Assembly: GCF_018688455.1 (NCBI RefSeq)
Contig: NZ_CP061319.1
Location: 62,001-126,000, forward strand
DNA length: 64,000 nucleotides
DNA from: Polynucleobacter sp. AM-7D1
GTDB taxonomy: Bacteria > Pseudomonadota > Gammaproteobacteria > Burkholderiales > Burkholderiaceae
Direction: 5' to 3'
Under the pieces are notes generated by a model that ran no database searches, was not told the origin of the DNA, and worked only from the letters and a program-made list of their open reading frames with translations. Positions 30,591 to 40,504 of this stretch are shown here, one piece after another. Position numbers and translations under genes: made by a program. How positions within the stretch are numbered: position 1 is the first letter of the stretch; each line of letters begins with the position of its first letter.

Positions 30591-31073
30591 ATGAGAAAAA
30601 GTGCAATTGATATTTGGGTTGGAATCTTTGTAGCCATTGGTTTGTTGGCTGCTTTGTTTCTTGCATTAAAGGTCGGCAATATGAACGCCGTCACTTTTGC
30701 GCCTACCTATAAAATCTCTGCTCGATTTGACAATATTGGCGGACTCAAACCACGTGCTCCCGTGAAAAGTGCTGGGGTAGTTGTTGGTCGTATTGCCAAC
30801 ATCTCCTTTGATGACAAGACCTATCAAGCAACCGTCACCATGACGATTGAAGATACTTATAAGTTCCCTAAAGACTCTTCTGCAAAGATTTTGACATCCG
30901 GTTTATTGGGTGAACAATACATTGGTCTTGAGGCTGGCGGCTCCGATGATATGTTGGCTGCAGGGGATAAGATCACTCAGACACAGTCTGCTGTAGTGCT
31001 AGAAAATCTGATTAGCCAGTTCTTGTACAACAAGGCAGCTGATAGTGGGCAAGATAAAGGTGCAGCAAAATAA
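30591..31073 (+). CDS. mlaD: Mla substrate-binding MCE-domain protein MlaD
   Basis: The 160-residue protein has one N-terminal membrane helix (about 7-27) and one MCE domain (ISARFDNIGGLKPRAPVKSA, GVVVGRI, GLLGEQYIGLE). MlaD forms a hexameric ring that holds lipid in the periplasm. The C-terminal ENLISQFLYNKA helix is typical. The stop overlaps the mlaA start by one base (TAATG). Confidence 0.95.
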   Translation: MRKSAIDIWVGIFVAIGLLAALFLALKVGNMNAVTFAPTYKISARFDNIGGLKPRAPVKSAGVVVGRIANISFDDKTYQATVTMTIEDTYKFPKDSSAKILTSGLLGEQYIGLEAGGSDDMLAAGDKITQTQSAVVLENLISQFLYNKAADSGQDKGAAK

Positions 31074-31816
31074 TGGCGCTGGCAAAGTTTAAACGTGTTG
31101 TGCTACTTGGTATAGCGACTGCTATGGTTGGTTGTGCATCTTTACCTGCAGGTGTTCAGCCATCTCCACAGGACCCTTGGGAGCCATTTAATCGCTCAGT
31201 ATTTGAATTCAATGAAGGCTTAGATGCTTATGTTCTTAAGCCAGTGGTTGCCGGATATCGTTTTGTTTTGCCGGAGTTTGTGCGTGACGGTATTTACAAC
31301 TTCTTTAGTAACTACAGCGATATCTATACAGCCCTCCAAAACCTATTGCAGGGCAAGCCAGACTATGCATTTAACGATCTTATGCGGGTAGTAGTCAATA
31401 CCACTATGGGCCTGGGTGGTTTAATTGATTTGGCAACCCCAGGTGGCCTTGAAAAACATAAAGAAGACTGGGGTCAAACTTTTGGGGTGTGGGGCGTACC
31501 ATCGGGACCATATGTTGTTTTGCCATTTTTTGGCCCAAGCAATGTGCGTGACACCTTTGGTACCGCAGCGGATTTAGAGTCAGATTACTTATTTAGATTA
31601 TTGCCAGATGTTGCTCTAAGAAATAGCTTGACTGGTCTTAGGGTGGTCAATTCTCGAAATACGTATTACGAAGCTGGTGATTTATTGGATGGAGCAGCTA
31701 TTGATAAGTACAGCTTTATGCGTGATGCGTACATCCAAAGACGTCAATATCAGATTAATGAGGGTCGGAATGATGAAGAGCCATTAATGCCCCCATATCA
31801 AAATCCTTATGAGTAA
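31073..31816 (+). CDS. mlaA: outer-membrane lipoprotein MlaA (VacJ family)
   Basis: The 247-residue protein has a lipoprotein signal with lipobox (MVGC, Cys21) and the MlaA/VacJ core (DPWEPFNRSVFEFNEGLD, WGVPSGPYVVLPFFGPSNVRDTFG). MlaA lies in the outer membrane with a porin and removes mislaid outer-leaflet phospholipids. In E. coli it is unlinked to mlaFEDCB; here it sits between mlaD and mlaC in one operon. Confidence 0.95.
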   Translation: MALAKFKRVVLLGIATAMVGCASLPAGVQPSPQDPWEPFNRSVFEFNEGLDAYVLKPVVAGYRFVLPEFVRDGIYNFFSNYSDIYTALQNLLQGKPDYAFNDLMRVVVNTTMGLGGLIDLATPGGLEKHKEDWGQTFGVWGVPSGPYVVLPFFGPSNVRDTFGTAADLESDYLFRLLPDVALRNSLTGLRVVNSRNTYYEAGDLLDGAAIDKYSFMRDAYIQRRQYQINEGRNDEEPLMPPYQNPYE

Positions 31817-31887
31817 TATTGGCTGATTACATCAGATTGATGAAAAGGCTAAAATGGCCCTCAACCATCAGCCTAGAGCGAGGAAAT

Positions 31888-32535
31888 ATGAAAAGCCAAA
31901 AACCCATTCAAAAATACTTTAGAGCCTTGCTCACAGGCTTGTTTTTGTTTGCCGGTAGCGTTTCTGCGCAAGTAGTTGACCAGTCAACGCCAGATGGTTT
32001 GATCAAGACGGTAGTTTCAGACGTAATGGCTTCTGTAAAGTCTGATCCAGAAATTCAAAAAGGCAATATCCCGCGCATCGTAGATTTGGTGGATAAGAAA
32101 ATTGTTCCCTATACCGATATGCGCCGCACTACTGAAATGGCAATGGGCCCCAATTGGAAAAAAGCCACCCCAGAGCAGCAGGCTCAATTAATTTCTGAGT
32201 TTAAGAATTTACTGATTCGCACTTACTCTGGCGCTCTAAGCCAGCTACGCGATCAAACGATTCAATTTAAGCCTTTGCGTGCAGCTCCTGACGATAAAGA
32301 GGTTATTGTGAAGACTGTAGTGATTGGTCGTGGTGACCCCATACCACTCGACTATCGTCTAGAAAAAACAGCCAATGGATGGAAGGTCTATGACATGAAT
32401 ATCATGGGTGTTTGGCTAGTTGAGGCCTATCGCAACCAGTTTGCAAATCAAATTAGTCAAAATGGTGTGGAAGGTTTGGTGAAGTTCTTGCAGGACCGCA
32501 ATAAGCAGCTTGCTGCTGCAAAGCCAGCAAACTAA
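31888..32535 (+). CDS. mlaC: periplasmic phospholipid-binding protein MlaC
   Basis: The chosen ATG 31888 has AGGAAAT upstream and gives 215 residues with a signal peptide (LLTGLFLFAGSVSAQ). An open frame extends back to 31819 but lacks signal-peptide character. The body matches MlaC/Ttg2D (DMRRTTEMAMGPNWKKATPE, VYDMNIMGVWLVEAYRNQF). MlaC shuttles lipid between MlaA and MlaFEDB. Confidence 0.94.
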   Translation: MKSQKPIQKYFRALLTGLFLFAGSVSAQVVDQSTPDGLIKTVVSDVMASVKSDPEIQKGNIPRIVDLVDKKIVPYTDMRRTTEMAMGPNWKKATPEQQAQLISEFKNLLIRTYSGALSQLRDQTIQFKPLRAAPDDKEVIVKTVVIGRGDPIPLDYRLEKTANGWKVYDMNIMGVWLVEAYRNQFANQISQNGVEGLVKFLQDRNKQLAAAKPAN

Positions 32536-32569
32536 AAAGCTTACAAGATCAATCAAAGATAAATATCAA

Positions 32570-32830
32570 ATGCCATTTTTATTGCCCACCTCAGTGACGC
32601 AGAATAATGTTTTGCAGTTAGAAAAGGATGGCCTGTTAAATCTTGCGACATTAAGAAATATAGATTGCATCAATCTCAAGGATTTTGACTCTACTGTGCT
32701 AACAGTGTTGTTGGCGTGGCAGAAACAATTGCAAGCCGGTGGTCAGCAGATTTCTATACAAAATGCACCGAAAAAGTTAACCGTATTGGCTGGCGTATAT
32801 GGCGTTGCTGAGTTGCTAGGTTTGTCATAG
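32570..32830 (+). CDS. mlaB: STAS-domain protein MlaB
   Basis: The 86-residue product from ATG 32570 has the STAS features DCINLKDFDSTVLTVLLAW and APKKLTVLAGVYGVAELLGL. MlaB binds MlaF and is required for complex activity in E. coli. Family sequences diverge strongly, but the position directly after mlaC supports the call. The frame extends upstream into mlaC, but that part is not STAS-like. Confidence 0.85.
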   Translation: MPFLLPTSVTQNNVLQLEKDGLLNLATLRNIDCINLKDFDSTVLTVLLAWQKQLQAGGQQISIQNAPKKLTVLAGVYGVAELLGLS

Positions 32831-32831
32831 C

Positions 32832-33584
32832 ATGCATGCAGCAATATCGATAAAGAACGTATCAAAAAATTATGGCGCCCTACAAGCGCTCGATGATGTT
32901 TCCTTATCAATAGATCAAGGTGAGTTCTTTGGCTTGCTTGGTCCCAATGGTGCTGGTAAGACAACGCTCATTTCCATTCTCGCTGGGTTGGTCACTGCTG
33001 ATCGTGGTCATGCTGAAATCATGGGTGCGGATGTTCAGAGTCAGTTTCGTGATGCTCGCCGGATGCTAGGGGTTGTACCGCAAGAGTTAGTATTCGACCC
33101 CTTCTTTACTGTTAGAGAGACGCTGCAATTTCAGTCAGGTTATTTTGGGATTCGTCATAACGATGCCTGGATTGACGAGATCATGGCGAACTTGGATCTC
33201 ACCAATAAGGCTGACAGCAATATGCGTTCTCTATCTGGTGGTATGAAGCGCCGAGTATTGGTTGCGCAGGCTTTGGTACACCGGCCGCCTGTGATTATTT
33301 TGGATGAACCAACAGCTGGTGTTGACGTAGAGCTACGCCAATCTCTCTGGCAATTTATTAGTCGCTTAAATCATGATGGCCACACGATTGTCTTAACAAC
33401 CCATTACCTTGAAGAGGCTGAGGCACTTTGCCAGCGCATTGCTATGCTCAAGCAAGGAAAGATTGTTGCTTTGGACACCACTGCAAATTTATTGAGTCAG
33501 TATGGCTCTGTGAAGAAAGATGGCGAGGGTAAGACGGATCTTGAAGATGTGTTTGTCAACATCATGTCGGGAGGCGCTCGATGA
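32832..33584 (+). CDS. ABC transporter ATP-binding protein (YadG-like, ABC-2 type)
   Basis: The 250-residue ATPase has Walker A GPNGAGKTT, signature LSGGMKRRVLVAQAL, Walker B VIILDEPTAGVD and the H-loop TTHYLEEAEALC. It belongs to the DRA/CcmA-like exporters, closest in appearance to YadG. It starts 2 nt after mlaB and overlaps its permease gene (ATGA). The substrate is unknown. Long linkage to the mla genes in this order suggests an envelope role, which is inference. Confidence 0.9.
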   Translation: MHAAISIKNVSKNYGALQALDDVSLSIDQGEFFGLLGPNGAGKTTLISILAGLVTADRGHAEIMGADVQSQFRDARRMLGVVPQELVFDPFFTVRETLQFQSGYFGIRHNDAWIDEIMANLDLTNKADSNMRSLSGGMKRRVLVAQALVHRPPVIILDEPTAGVDVELRQSLWQFISRLNHDGHTIVLTTHYLEEAEALCQRIAMLKQGKIVALDTTANLLSQYGSVKKDGEGKTDLEDVFVNIMSGGAR

Positions 33585-34369
33585 AATCTATTGTAAATAA
33601 GCTGCCAATCTCCTATGGCAGTGGTTTCCCAACGCTCTTACGAAAAGAAATTAAGCGTTTTTATAAAGTAGCGTTTCAGACGGTTGCGGCACCAGTGCTT
33701 ACCGCTGTTCTGTATTTGATGATTTTCGGACATGTGCTGGAAGGCAAAGAGGTTTATGGTCGCTTGAACTACACCGCCTTTTTAATCCCGGGCTTAGTCA
33801 TGATGAGCGTGTTGCAGAATGCATTTGCGAATACTTCTTCATCGCTCATTCAATCAAAAGTGACTGGCAATCTAGTTTTTGTATTGCTAGCCCCATTTAG
33901 CCACTTAGAGTTTTATGCCGCTTATGTCTTGGCTGCGGTATTTCGCGGAATTGTTGTTGGCTCAGGCGTACTGATAATTACGGCATGGTTTGCAATACCA
34001 TCCTTTGAATACCCGCTATGGATCCTGGCATTTGCTCTGTTAGGCGCTGCAATTTTGGGAAGCATGGGATTAATTGCCGGTATCTGGGCTGATAAATACG
34101 ATCAATTGGCTGCTTTCCAGAATTTCATCATCATGCCGGCAACCATGTTGTCAGGTGTGTTTTATTCCATTCATTCTTTGCCGGCAGCATGGCAAGTGGT
34201 ATCGCACTTCAATCCATTCTTCTACATGATTGATGGTTTCCGTTATGGCTTCTTTGGAGTGTCAGATATATCCCCTTGGAATAGTTTAGCGATTGTTGCT
34301 TGTTTCTTTGTCGCAGTGTCAGCGATTGCTTTGCGTTTACTGCAAAAAGGCTACAAGCTCAGGAACTAA
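33581..34369 (+). CDS. ABC-2 type transporter permease (YadH-like)
   Basis: The 262-residue protein has about six hydrophobic segments and ABC-2 permease signatures (FPTLLRKEIKRFYKVAFQT, YTAFLIPGLVMMSVLQNAF, FQNFIIMPATMLSGVFYSI). It pairs with the upstream ATPase, with overlapping start and stop codons. The exported substrate cannot be deduced from sequence. Confidence 0.9.
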   Translation: MKSIVNKLPISYGSGFPTLLRKEIKRFYKVAFQTVAAPVLTAVLYLMIFGHVLEGKEVYGRLNYTAFLIPGLVMMSVLQNAFANTSSSLIQSKVTGNLVFVLLAPFSHLEFYAAYVLAAVFRGIVVGSGVLIITAWFAIPSFEYPLWILAFALLGAAILGSMGLIAGIWADKYDQLAAFQNFIIMPATMLSGVFYSIHSLPAAWQVVSHFNPFFYMIDGFRYGFFGVSDISPWNSLAIVACFFVAVSAIALRLLQKGYKLRN

Positions 34370-34430
34370 TTGTTACCCCCTTAAATTCGAATTAAAAAAT
34401 TATTCAGAAATTAGAAATTAGGAGATTGTG

Positions 34431-34679
34431 ATGTTGCCGACCCCAGAACAAATTGAAGGCTATATTCAGCAGGGCCTCGCATGTACTCATGTGAAAGTTG
34501 AGGGTGATGGACAGCATTTTTTTGCGACGATTGTGAGTCCAGAGTTTGAAGGCAAGCGTCTAATTCAGCGCCATCAGTTGGTATATGGCGCTATGGGTGA
34601 CCGTATGAAAGCTGAAGTTCACGCTTTATCAATCAAAGCATTTACTCCTCAAGAATTCGCACAAAACACTCCAACTTAA
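34431..34679 (+). CDS. ibaG: BolA-family protein (IbaG-like)
   Basis: ATG 34431 has GGAGA 5 nt upstream; the preceding in-frame GTG (34428) is too close to it. The 82-residue protein has the class II KH-like BolA fold (GDGQHFFATIVSPEFEGKRL, RHQLVYGAMGDRMKAEVHAL) with the conserved histidine. IbaG lies beside mla and murA in E. coli too (yrbA). BolA proteins act with monothiol glutaredoxins in Fe-S handling; grxD is at 58 kb. Confidence 0.9.
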   Translation: MLPTPEQIEGYIQQGLACTHVKVEGDGQHFFATIVSPEFEGKRLIQRHQLVYGAMGDRMKAEVHALSIKAFTPQEFAQNTPT

Positions 34680-34712
34680 AATACGACATTAGCCTTTTAC
34701 TGGAATAGATTC

Positions 34713-35987
34713 ATGGATAAATTACGAATGGTTGGAGGCACACCCCTAAAGGGTGAGGTGGTGATTGCGGGCGCCAAGAACGCAGCACTGCCCATTTTGT
34801 GTGCTTGTTTGCTGACTGATCAGCCCATTACTTTGCGTAATGTTCCTGATTTGCAAGATGTGCGTACTATGCTCAAGCTTCTCCAAGAGATTGGAGTAGT
34901 TGTTAGTTTTCCAGATGCAAATGACCGCAACCATGTAGTGCTCAACGCAGCAACCATCAAGAGTTCTGAAGCAACCTACGAGATGGTGAAAACCATGCGT
35001 GCCTCGATTTTGGTTCTGGGCCCATTGCTTGCCAGAATGCATAGCGCTAAGGTTTCGTTACCAGGTGGATGCGCCATTGGTGCACGTCCAGTGGATCAGC
35101 ACATCAAAGGCTTAAAAGCCATGGGTGCCACCATCAAGATTAAGAGTGGTTACATTCAGGCGGAAACCAAATCTGCCACGGGGCGCTTGCAAGGCGCCTC
35201 GATTTTGACGGACATGATCACCGTAACTGGTACAGAGAATTTATTGATGGCTGCTACTTTGGCGTCAGGCACAACTATTTTGGAGAATGCTGCACGCGAA
35301 CCTGAAGTAGGGGACTTGGCAGAGTTGCTCGTCAAAATGGGTGCGAAGATTACCGGTATTGGTACAGATCGCCTAGTCATTGAGGGTGTTGAGAAGCTCC
35401 ATAGCGCAGAACATGCTGTGATTGCTGACCGGATTGAGGCTGGCACATTCTTGTGCGCAGTTGCTGCTGCTGGTGGTGAGGTGTTGGTAAAGCACTGTCG
35501 TCCGGATACATTGGATGCGGTGATTGTGAAACTCAAAGAGGCTGGCTTAGAAATGGAAGTGGGCCCTGATTGGATCAAAGCCTCCATGAAAAGTCGCCCC
35601 AAGGCTGTTAGCTTCCGCACTTCTGAGTACCCAGCTTTCCCGACAGATATGCAGGCTCAACTCATGGCGGTCAATGCGATTGCTGAGGGCAACGCCACCA
35701 TTACTGAAACCATATTTGAAAACCGCTTTATGCACGTTCAAGAGATGAATCGTCTCGGTGCCGATATCGCCATTGAGGGTAATACCGCTATTGCACAGGG
35801 TGTTGAGAAGTTATCTGGCGCTATCGTGATGGCTACGGATTTACGTGCTTCAGCCAGTTTGGTAATCGCCGGTTTGGCTGCCCAAGGCGAAACACAGGTA
35901 GATCGGATTTATCACTTGGACCGTGGATATGACCGTATGGAGCAAAAGTTGACCCTCTTAGGTGCCAACATTCAGCGAATCAAGTAA
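34713..35987 (+). CDS. murA: UDP-N-acetylglucosamine 1-carboxyvinyltransferase
   Basis: MurA commits UDP-GlcNAc to peptidoglycan by enolpyruvyl transfer from PEP. The 424-residue protein begins [20 protein letters not shown] with KN at the substrate site ([10 protein letters not shown]) and carries the catalytic cysteine loop [18 protein letters not shown] (the fosfomycin-sensitive Cys form). ibaG-murA-hisG is a conserved neighbourhood in betaproteobacteria. Confidence 0.98.
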   Translation: MDKLRMVGGTPLKGEVVIAGAKNAALPILCACLLTDQPITLRNVPDLQDVRTMLKLLQEIGVVVSFPDANDRNHVVLNAATIKSSEATYEMVKTMRASILVLGPLLARMHSAKVSLPGGCAIGARPVDQHIKGLKAMGATIKIKSGYIQAETKSATGRLQGASILTDMITVTGTENLLMAATLASGTTILENAAREPEVGDLAELLVKMGAKITGIGTDRLVIEGVEKLHSAEHAVIADRIEAGTFLCAVAAAGGEVLVKHCRPDTLDAVIVKLKEAGLEMEVGPDWIKASMKSRPKAVSFRTSEYPAFPTDMQAQLMAVNAIAEGNATITETIFENRFMHVQEMNRLGADIAIEGNTAIAQGVEKLSGAIVMATDLRASASLVIAGLAAQGETQVDRIYHLDRGYDRMEQKLTLLGANIQRIK

Positions 35988-36007
35988 GCCTGATGGATAA
36001 TTAGTCC

Positions 36008-36634
36008 ATGAAGTTAACATTAGCCCTCTCGAAGGGGCGCATCTTCGAAGAAACCGCTGAGATCTTATCTAAGATCGGCATTCGCCCGCTTGAGGATCCG
36101 GAAAAGTCACGCAAACTCATTATTGAGACCTCTAATCCTGACGTGCGCCTGATTATTGTGCGCGCATCGGATGTGCCTACTTACGTTCAGTTTGGTGGAG
36201 CTGATTTTGGAGTTGCCGGCCTGGATGTTTTAATGGAAAACGGCACCGATGGTTTGTATGTTCCTTTTGATTTGAATATCGCTAAATGCCGTATGTCCGT
36301 TGCCGTTAAAGAAGGCTTTGATTATGCGGCTGCGGTAAAGCAAGGATCTCGTTTAAAAGTTGCCACCAAGTATGTCAATTGTGCACGTGAACACTTTGCT
36401 AATAAAGGCGTGCACATTGATACGATTCATTTATACGGCTCGATGGAGCTGGCCCCATTGGTTGGCTTAGCGGATGCGATTGTGGATTTGGTGTCCACTG
36501 GCAATACCTTGCGCGCCAATGGTTTGGTTGAGGTTGAACCAATCGCCGATATCAGCGCACGCTTAGTAGTTAATCAAGCTTCGTATAAGCGCAAGCGTAC
36601 ACAGTTGCAGCCATTCTTTGAATTGTTGAAGTAA
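36008..36634 (+). CDS. hisG: ATP phosphoribosyltransferase, short form
   Basis: HisG makes N1-(5-phosphoribosyl)-ATP, the first histidine step. The 208-residue protein ([46 protein letters not shown]) is the short form, without the C-terminal regulatory domain. Short HisG enzymes need HisZ for activity and feedback control, and no hisZ lies in this window. It follows murA by 20 nt and precedes hisD by 12 nt. Confidence 0.97.
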   Translation: MKLTLALSKGRIFEETAEILSKIGIRPLEDPEKSRKLIIETSNPDVRLIIVRASDVPTYVQFGGADFGVAGLDVLMENGTDGLYVPFDLNIAKCRMSVAVKEGFDYAAAVKQGSRLKVATKYVNCAREHFANKGVHIDTIHLYGSMELAPLVGLADAIVDLVSTGNTLRANGLVEVEPIADISARLVVNQASYKRKRTQLQPFFELLK

Positions 36635-36646
36635 GTAAATATTCAA

Positions 36647-37969
36647 ATGTCAGCGCAAGTTAAAGTCAAACGCCTTAATAGCAAAGATGCTGGGTTCAAA
36701 GAAACCCTGCTTTCAAGTCTATCTTTGCCGATGGCAGATGATGAGGCGATTGATGCTGCAGTAGTTAAAATTTTGGCGCAAGTAAAAGTCAGTGGCGATG
36801 CGGCGGTGCTTGATTTCACAAAGCAGTTTGATCGTTTAAATGTGGCTAGCGTTACTGGGTTAGAGATTTCTCAAGAAGAATTAAAAACAGCTTACGAAGG
36901 TTTATCGGCTGAACAAAAAAATGCTTTGGATATTGCTGCGCAAAGAGTGCGCGCGTATCACGAGAAACAAAAGATTGAAGCAGGTTGCCACTCTTGGGAG
37001 TATGAAGAGGTTGATGGCACACGCTTGGGTCAGAAAGTCACGGCCTTAGATCGTGTAGGTATTTATGTTCCTGGTGGTAAGGCGGCCTATCCCTCTTCAG
37101 TATTAATGAATGCTATTCCTGCCAAGGTTGCTGGTGTAAAAGAAGTCATCATGGTGGTGCCCACTCCTGATGGCGCTCGCAATCCTTTAGTCTTGGCTGC
37201 CGCCTACTTATCTGGGGTTGATCGTGTCTTTACGATTGGGGGAGCGCAAGCCATTGGCGCTTTAGCTTATGGCACACAGACTATCCCGTCGGTAGACAAA
37301 ATTGTTGGCCCTGGCAATGCTTATGTAGCAGCTGCTAAGCGCAGAGTGTTTGGTACTGTTGGTATCGACATGATCGCCGGCCCTTCAGAAATTTTGGTTC
37401 TCTGTGATGGTTCTAGTAATCCCGATTGGATCGCGATGGATTTGTTTTCTCAAGCTGAGCATGATGAGTTAGCCCAATCTATTTTGCTTTGCCCGGATGA
37501 GAAATTTATTGAGCAAGTGCAAATAAGTATTAATGAGTTATTGCCCGAGATGCCGAGAAAGAAAGTGATTGAAGCATCGCTTACTAATCGCGCTTTATTG
37601 ATCCAGGTAAGCGATATGGGCGAGGCTTGTGAGATCGCCAATGCGATCGCTGCTGAGCATTTAGAAATTTGTGCAACTGAGCCGCGTAAGTGGGCTGAGT
37701 TAATCCGTCATGCTGGCGCCATCTTTATGGGTAACTACACTAGCGAATCTCTAGGGGATTACTGTGCAGGCCCGAATCATGTTTTACCAACAGCACGCAC
37801 TGCACGCTTCTCTTCGCCATTGGGTGTGTATGACTTTATCAAACGCTCCAGCATGATCGAAGTGAGTGAGGCAGGAGCTCAAACATTAGGCGCTGTTGCT
37901 AGTACGCTAGCGCATGGTGAGGGCTTAACAGCCCACGCGCGTGCTGCTGAGATGCGACTGAAAAAATAA
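36647..37969 (+). CDS. hisD: histidinol dehydrogenase
   Basis: HisD oxidises histidinol to histidine in two NAD-dependent steps. The 440-residue protein shows [45 protein letters not shown], the zinc ligand region SQAEHDE and [20 protein letters not shown]. Its stop lies 2 nt from the end of the convergent hisC, which leaves no room for a terminator. Confidence 0.97.
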   Translation: MSAQVKVKRLNSKDAGFKETLLSSLSLPMADDEAIDAAVVKILAQVKVSGDAAVLDFTKQFDRLNVASVTGLEISQEELKTAYEGLSAEQKNALDIAAQRVRAYHEKQKIEAGCHSWEYEEVDGTRLGQKVTALDRVGIYVPGGKAAYPSSVLMNAIPAKVAGVKEVIMVVPTPDGARNPLVLAAAYLSGVDRVFTIGGAQAIGALAYGTQTIPSVDKIVGPGNAYVAAAKRRVFGTVGIDMIAGPSEILVLCDGSSNPDWIAMDLFSQAEHDELAQSILLCPDEKFIEQVQISINELLPEMPRKKVIEASLTNRALLIQVSDMGEACEIANAIAAEHLEICATEPRKWAELIRHAGAIFMGNYTSESLGDYCAGPNHVLPTARTARFSSPLGVYDFIKRSSMIEVSEAGAQTLGAVASTLAHGEGLTAHARAAEMRLKK

Positions 37970-37971
37970 AC

Positions 37972-39045
37972 TTAAGCGCTAGCCAAAATTTCCTTCAGAG
38001 CAGTAATCAATTCATTTGTTTGATCATCAGTACCGATGGTGATGCGTAAAAACTCTTCAATACGTGGTGATTTAAAGTGACGCACAATAATTCCACGATC
38101 TCGTAAGGCTTGATATAACTTTGCCCCAGCATGCTTAGGATGCCGAGTAAAAATAAAGTTGGCTGCTGATGGCAATGTATCAAAACCTAGTGAGACTAGT
38201 TCACCCACTAAGCGCTCACGAGTGAGGATTACTTTTTTGCTAGTTAATTCCAAATGAGCTTGGTCCCGTATTGCAGCAATTGCTCCTGCTTGAGCCAAGC
38301 GACCAAGTGGATAGGAGTTAAAACTATTCTTCACTCGCTCTAAACCTTCAATGAGGTCTGGATGCCCCACCGCAAATCCAACGCGAAGCCCTGCTAGGGC
38401 TCGTGACTTGGAAAGGGTATGAACGACTAAGAGATTTTGAGGGCAGCTGTTTCCACGAAGCAGGGGAATGCAAGACTCGGTTCCGTAATCCACATAGGCT
38501 TCATCGATCACCACTACGGAATCGGTATTTCTGCTCAGCAGAGCTTCGATATCTGATCGCGGAATGGCTCGACCAGTTGGAGCATTGGGATTCGGGAAAA
38601 TGATTCCACCATTGGGAGTTTTAAAGTCCCCCGTCTGAATCTCAAAATCAGGGCCTAGGGGGACTGCTTGATACTCAATCCCAAACAGCTTGCAATAAAC
38701 CGGGTAGAAGCTATAGGTAATATCTGGAAACTGAACCGGTTTAGCTTGTTTGAGAAGACCTAAAAACACGTGCGCCAGGACTTCATCAGAGCCATTGCCT
38801 AAAAACACCTGTTTTGGGTCCAAGCCGTGTAAATCAGCAATGGCGCTCTTAAGAGCCGCACCTTCAGGGTCTGGATAGAGCCTTAAATCATCTGTGTTTT
38901 GTTGATTTATGGCGGCCAGGGCCTTGGGCGATGGGCCATAAGGACTCTCATTGGTGTTGAGCTTTACCAGTCGCTGCATTTGCGGCTGCTCCCCAGGGAC
39001 ATAAGGGGTGAGGGTCTGAACAACGGGGCTCCAAAAGCGGCTCAT
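37972..39045 (-). CDS. hisC: histidinol-phosphate aminotransferase
   Basis: HisC transfers an amino group from glutamate to imidazole-acetol phosphate. The 357-residue PLP enzyme has [12 protein letters not shown], the [11 protein letters not shown] region and the Schiff-base lysine in [16 protein letters not shown]. Unlike hisGD and hisBHAFIE, it is on the minus strand. It is convergent with hisD and divergent from hisB, so it needs its own promoter in the 126-nt gap. The protein looks complete. Confidence 0.96.
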   Translation of the reverse strand: MSRFWSPVVQTLTPYVPGEQPQMQRLVKLNTNESPYGPSPKALAAINQQNTDDLRLYPDPEGAALKSAIADLHGLDPKQVFLGNGSDEVLAHVFLGLLKQAKPVQFPDITYSFYPVYCKLFGIEYQAVPLGPDFEIQTGDFKTPNGGIIFPNPNAPTGRAIPRSDIEALLSRNTDSVVVIDEAYVDYGTESCIPLLRGNSCPQNLLVVHTLSKSRALAGLRVGFAVGHPDLIEGLERVKNSFNSYPLGRLAQAGAIAAIRDQAHLELTSKKVILTRERLVGELVSLGFDTLPSAANFIFTRHPKHAGAKLYQALRDRGIIVRHFKSPRIEEFLRITIGTDDQTNELITALKEILASA

Positions 39046-39123
39046 GAGGGACTCTAGTCAAAAATCAGCAAAAATGAATAAACGCCAGCAAATAAAATCG
39101 GCATTTATATCTGTATTAGGAAT

Positions 39124-39131
39124 GATATTAT
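39124..39131 (+). promoter_or_regulatory. candidate extended -10 promoter for hisBHAFIE
   Basis: TG (39123-39124), one base, then TATTAT (39126-39131) forms an extended -10 element between hisC and hisB. No clear -35 is needed for this class. Transcription would start near 39138, about 34 nt before the hisB ATG. The inversion of hisC makes a separate promoter here necessary unless hisD transcripts read through. Confidence 0.45.
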
Positions 39132-39171
39132 GAGGCTTCAATCAACACTTCGCCTCGCGGCGCACTGAAGC

Positions 39172-39759
39172 ATGCGGCAAGCCGACGTTACCCGAAACAC
39201 TTCGGAAACCAAAATTCAAATTGCTATCAATTTAGATGGCACAGGTAAGGCTGAGCTGGCCTCTGGCGTACCTTTCCTAGACCACATGTTGGATCAAATT
39301 GCCCGTCACGGCATGATCGACCTCAAAGTGGTTGCTAAAGGAGATACCCATATTGATGATCACCATACCGTTGAGGATGTGGGCATCACCCTAGGTCAAG
39401 CATTTGCCAAGGCAGTTGGCGATAAAGCGGGCATTACTCGCTACGGCCATTCTTATGTGCCTTTGGATGAAACCCTTTCTCGCGTAGTGATCGATTTTTC
39501 TGGTCGCCCAGGTTTGGAGTTCAATGTCCCATTTACCCGCGCTCGTGTTGGCGACTTTGATGTTGATCTTAGTATTGAGTTCTTCCGTGGCTTTGTAAAC
39601 CATGCTGGAGTAACTTTGCACATCGATAACTTGCGTGGCATTAACGCTCACCACCAGATTGAAACAGTGTTCAAGGCCTTTGGTCGTGCGTTGCGCATGG
39701 CTTTAGAGTTGGATCCACGCGCATCCGGTGTTGTGCCTTCTACTAAGGGCAGTCTCTAA
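39172..39759 (+). CDS. hisB: imidazoleglycerol-phosphate dehydratase
   Basis: The 195-residue single-domain dehydratase has the manganese-binding histidine motifs [11 protein letters not shown] and [11 protein letters not shown], then the mirrored [11 protein letters not shown] and [12 protein letters not shown]. It lacks the HAD phosphatase domain found in E. coli HisB, so histidinol-phosphate phosphatase must be encoded elsewhere. No strong Shine-Dalgarno precedes ATG 39172. hisH follows. Confidence 0.97.
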   Translation: MRQADVTRNTSETKIQIAINLDGTGKAELASGVPFLDHMLDQIARHGMIDLKVVAKGDTHIDDHHTVEDVGITLGQAFAKAVGDKAGITRYGHSYVPLDETLSRVVIDFSGRPGLEFNVPFTRARVGDFDVDLSIEFFRGFVNHAGVTLHIDNLRGINAHHQIETVFKAFGRALRMALELDPRASGVVPSTKGSL

Positions 39760-39821
39760 TCTAGAAAATTTCTAGCGTTGAGTAGAAGACTGTCAAAAAA
39801 CTACAGAACATAGGCTAACAA

Positions 39822-40484
39822 TTGGCGCAAACTATTGCGATCGTTGACTACGGAATGGGTAATCTTCGTTCCGTCTATCAGGCCTTTCATCATGTAGCCC
39901 CAGATGCGAATGTCCTGATTGCACACACCCCAGAAGAAATCCTCTCTGCAGAGCGAGTTGTGCTACCAGGCCAGGGCGCTATGCCCGATTGCATGAAACA
40001 TCTCCAAGAGTCTGGTTTATTGGAGGCGCTATTAGACGCCGCTAAAAATAAACCCTTATTAGGTGTTTGTGTGGGCGAGCAAATGCTCTTTAACCAAAGT
40101 GCTGAAGTGCGCGCAAATTCCAATACAGCCTGGACGCCGTGCTTAGGATTGATCCCAGGTGAAGTACGACGTTTTGAATTGGCTGGCAAATTGCAGCCAG
40201 ATGGATCTGCTTATAAGGTCCCCCATATGGGTTGGAATCAAGTACGCCAAGATCGCAAGCACCCACTTTGGGATGGCATACCTGACTTGACCAGCTTTTA
40301 TTTTGTGCACAGTTACTATGTTGTGCCGCAACGCAAAGAAGATATTGCGGGCTCAACTGAATATGGCGATTGGTTTACTTCTGCCGTTGCAAGGGATAAT
40401 ATTTTTGCAACACAATTTCATCCGGAAAAAAGTGCAGAATACGGATTAAAGCTCTACAAAAATTTTGTTTCTTGGCAACCTTAA
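39822..40484 (+). CDS. hisH: imidazole glycerol phosphate synthase, glutamine amidotransferase subunit
   Basis: HisH releases ammonia from glutamine and channels it to HisF. The start is a rare TTG (39822), supported by the conserved N-terminus [20 protein letters not shown]. The 220-residue class I amidotransferase has the nucleophile in [12 protein letters not shown] and the His/Glu pair in [12 protein letters not shown]. The TAGG upstream is a weak Shine-Dalgarno, suggesting modest initiation. Confidence 0.96.
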   Translation: MAQTIAIVDYGMGNLRSVYQAFHHVAPDANVLIAHTPEEILSAERVVLPGQGAMPDCMKHLQESGLLEALLDAAKNKPLLGVCVGEQMLFNQSAEVRANSNTAWTPCLGLIPGEVRRFELAGKLQPDGSAYKVPHMGWNQVRQDRKHPLWDGIPDLTSFYFVHSYYVVPQRKEDIAGSTEYGDWFTSAVARDNIFATQFHPEKSAEYGLKLYKNFVSWQP

Positions 40485-40504
40485 TACTTCTCTAAGCTAC
40501 CGCT

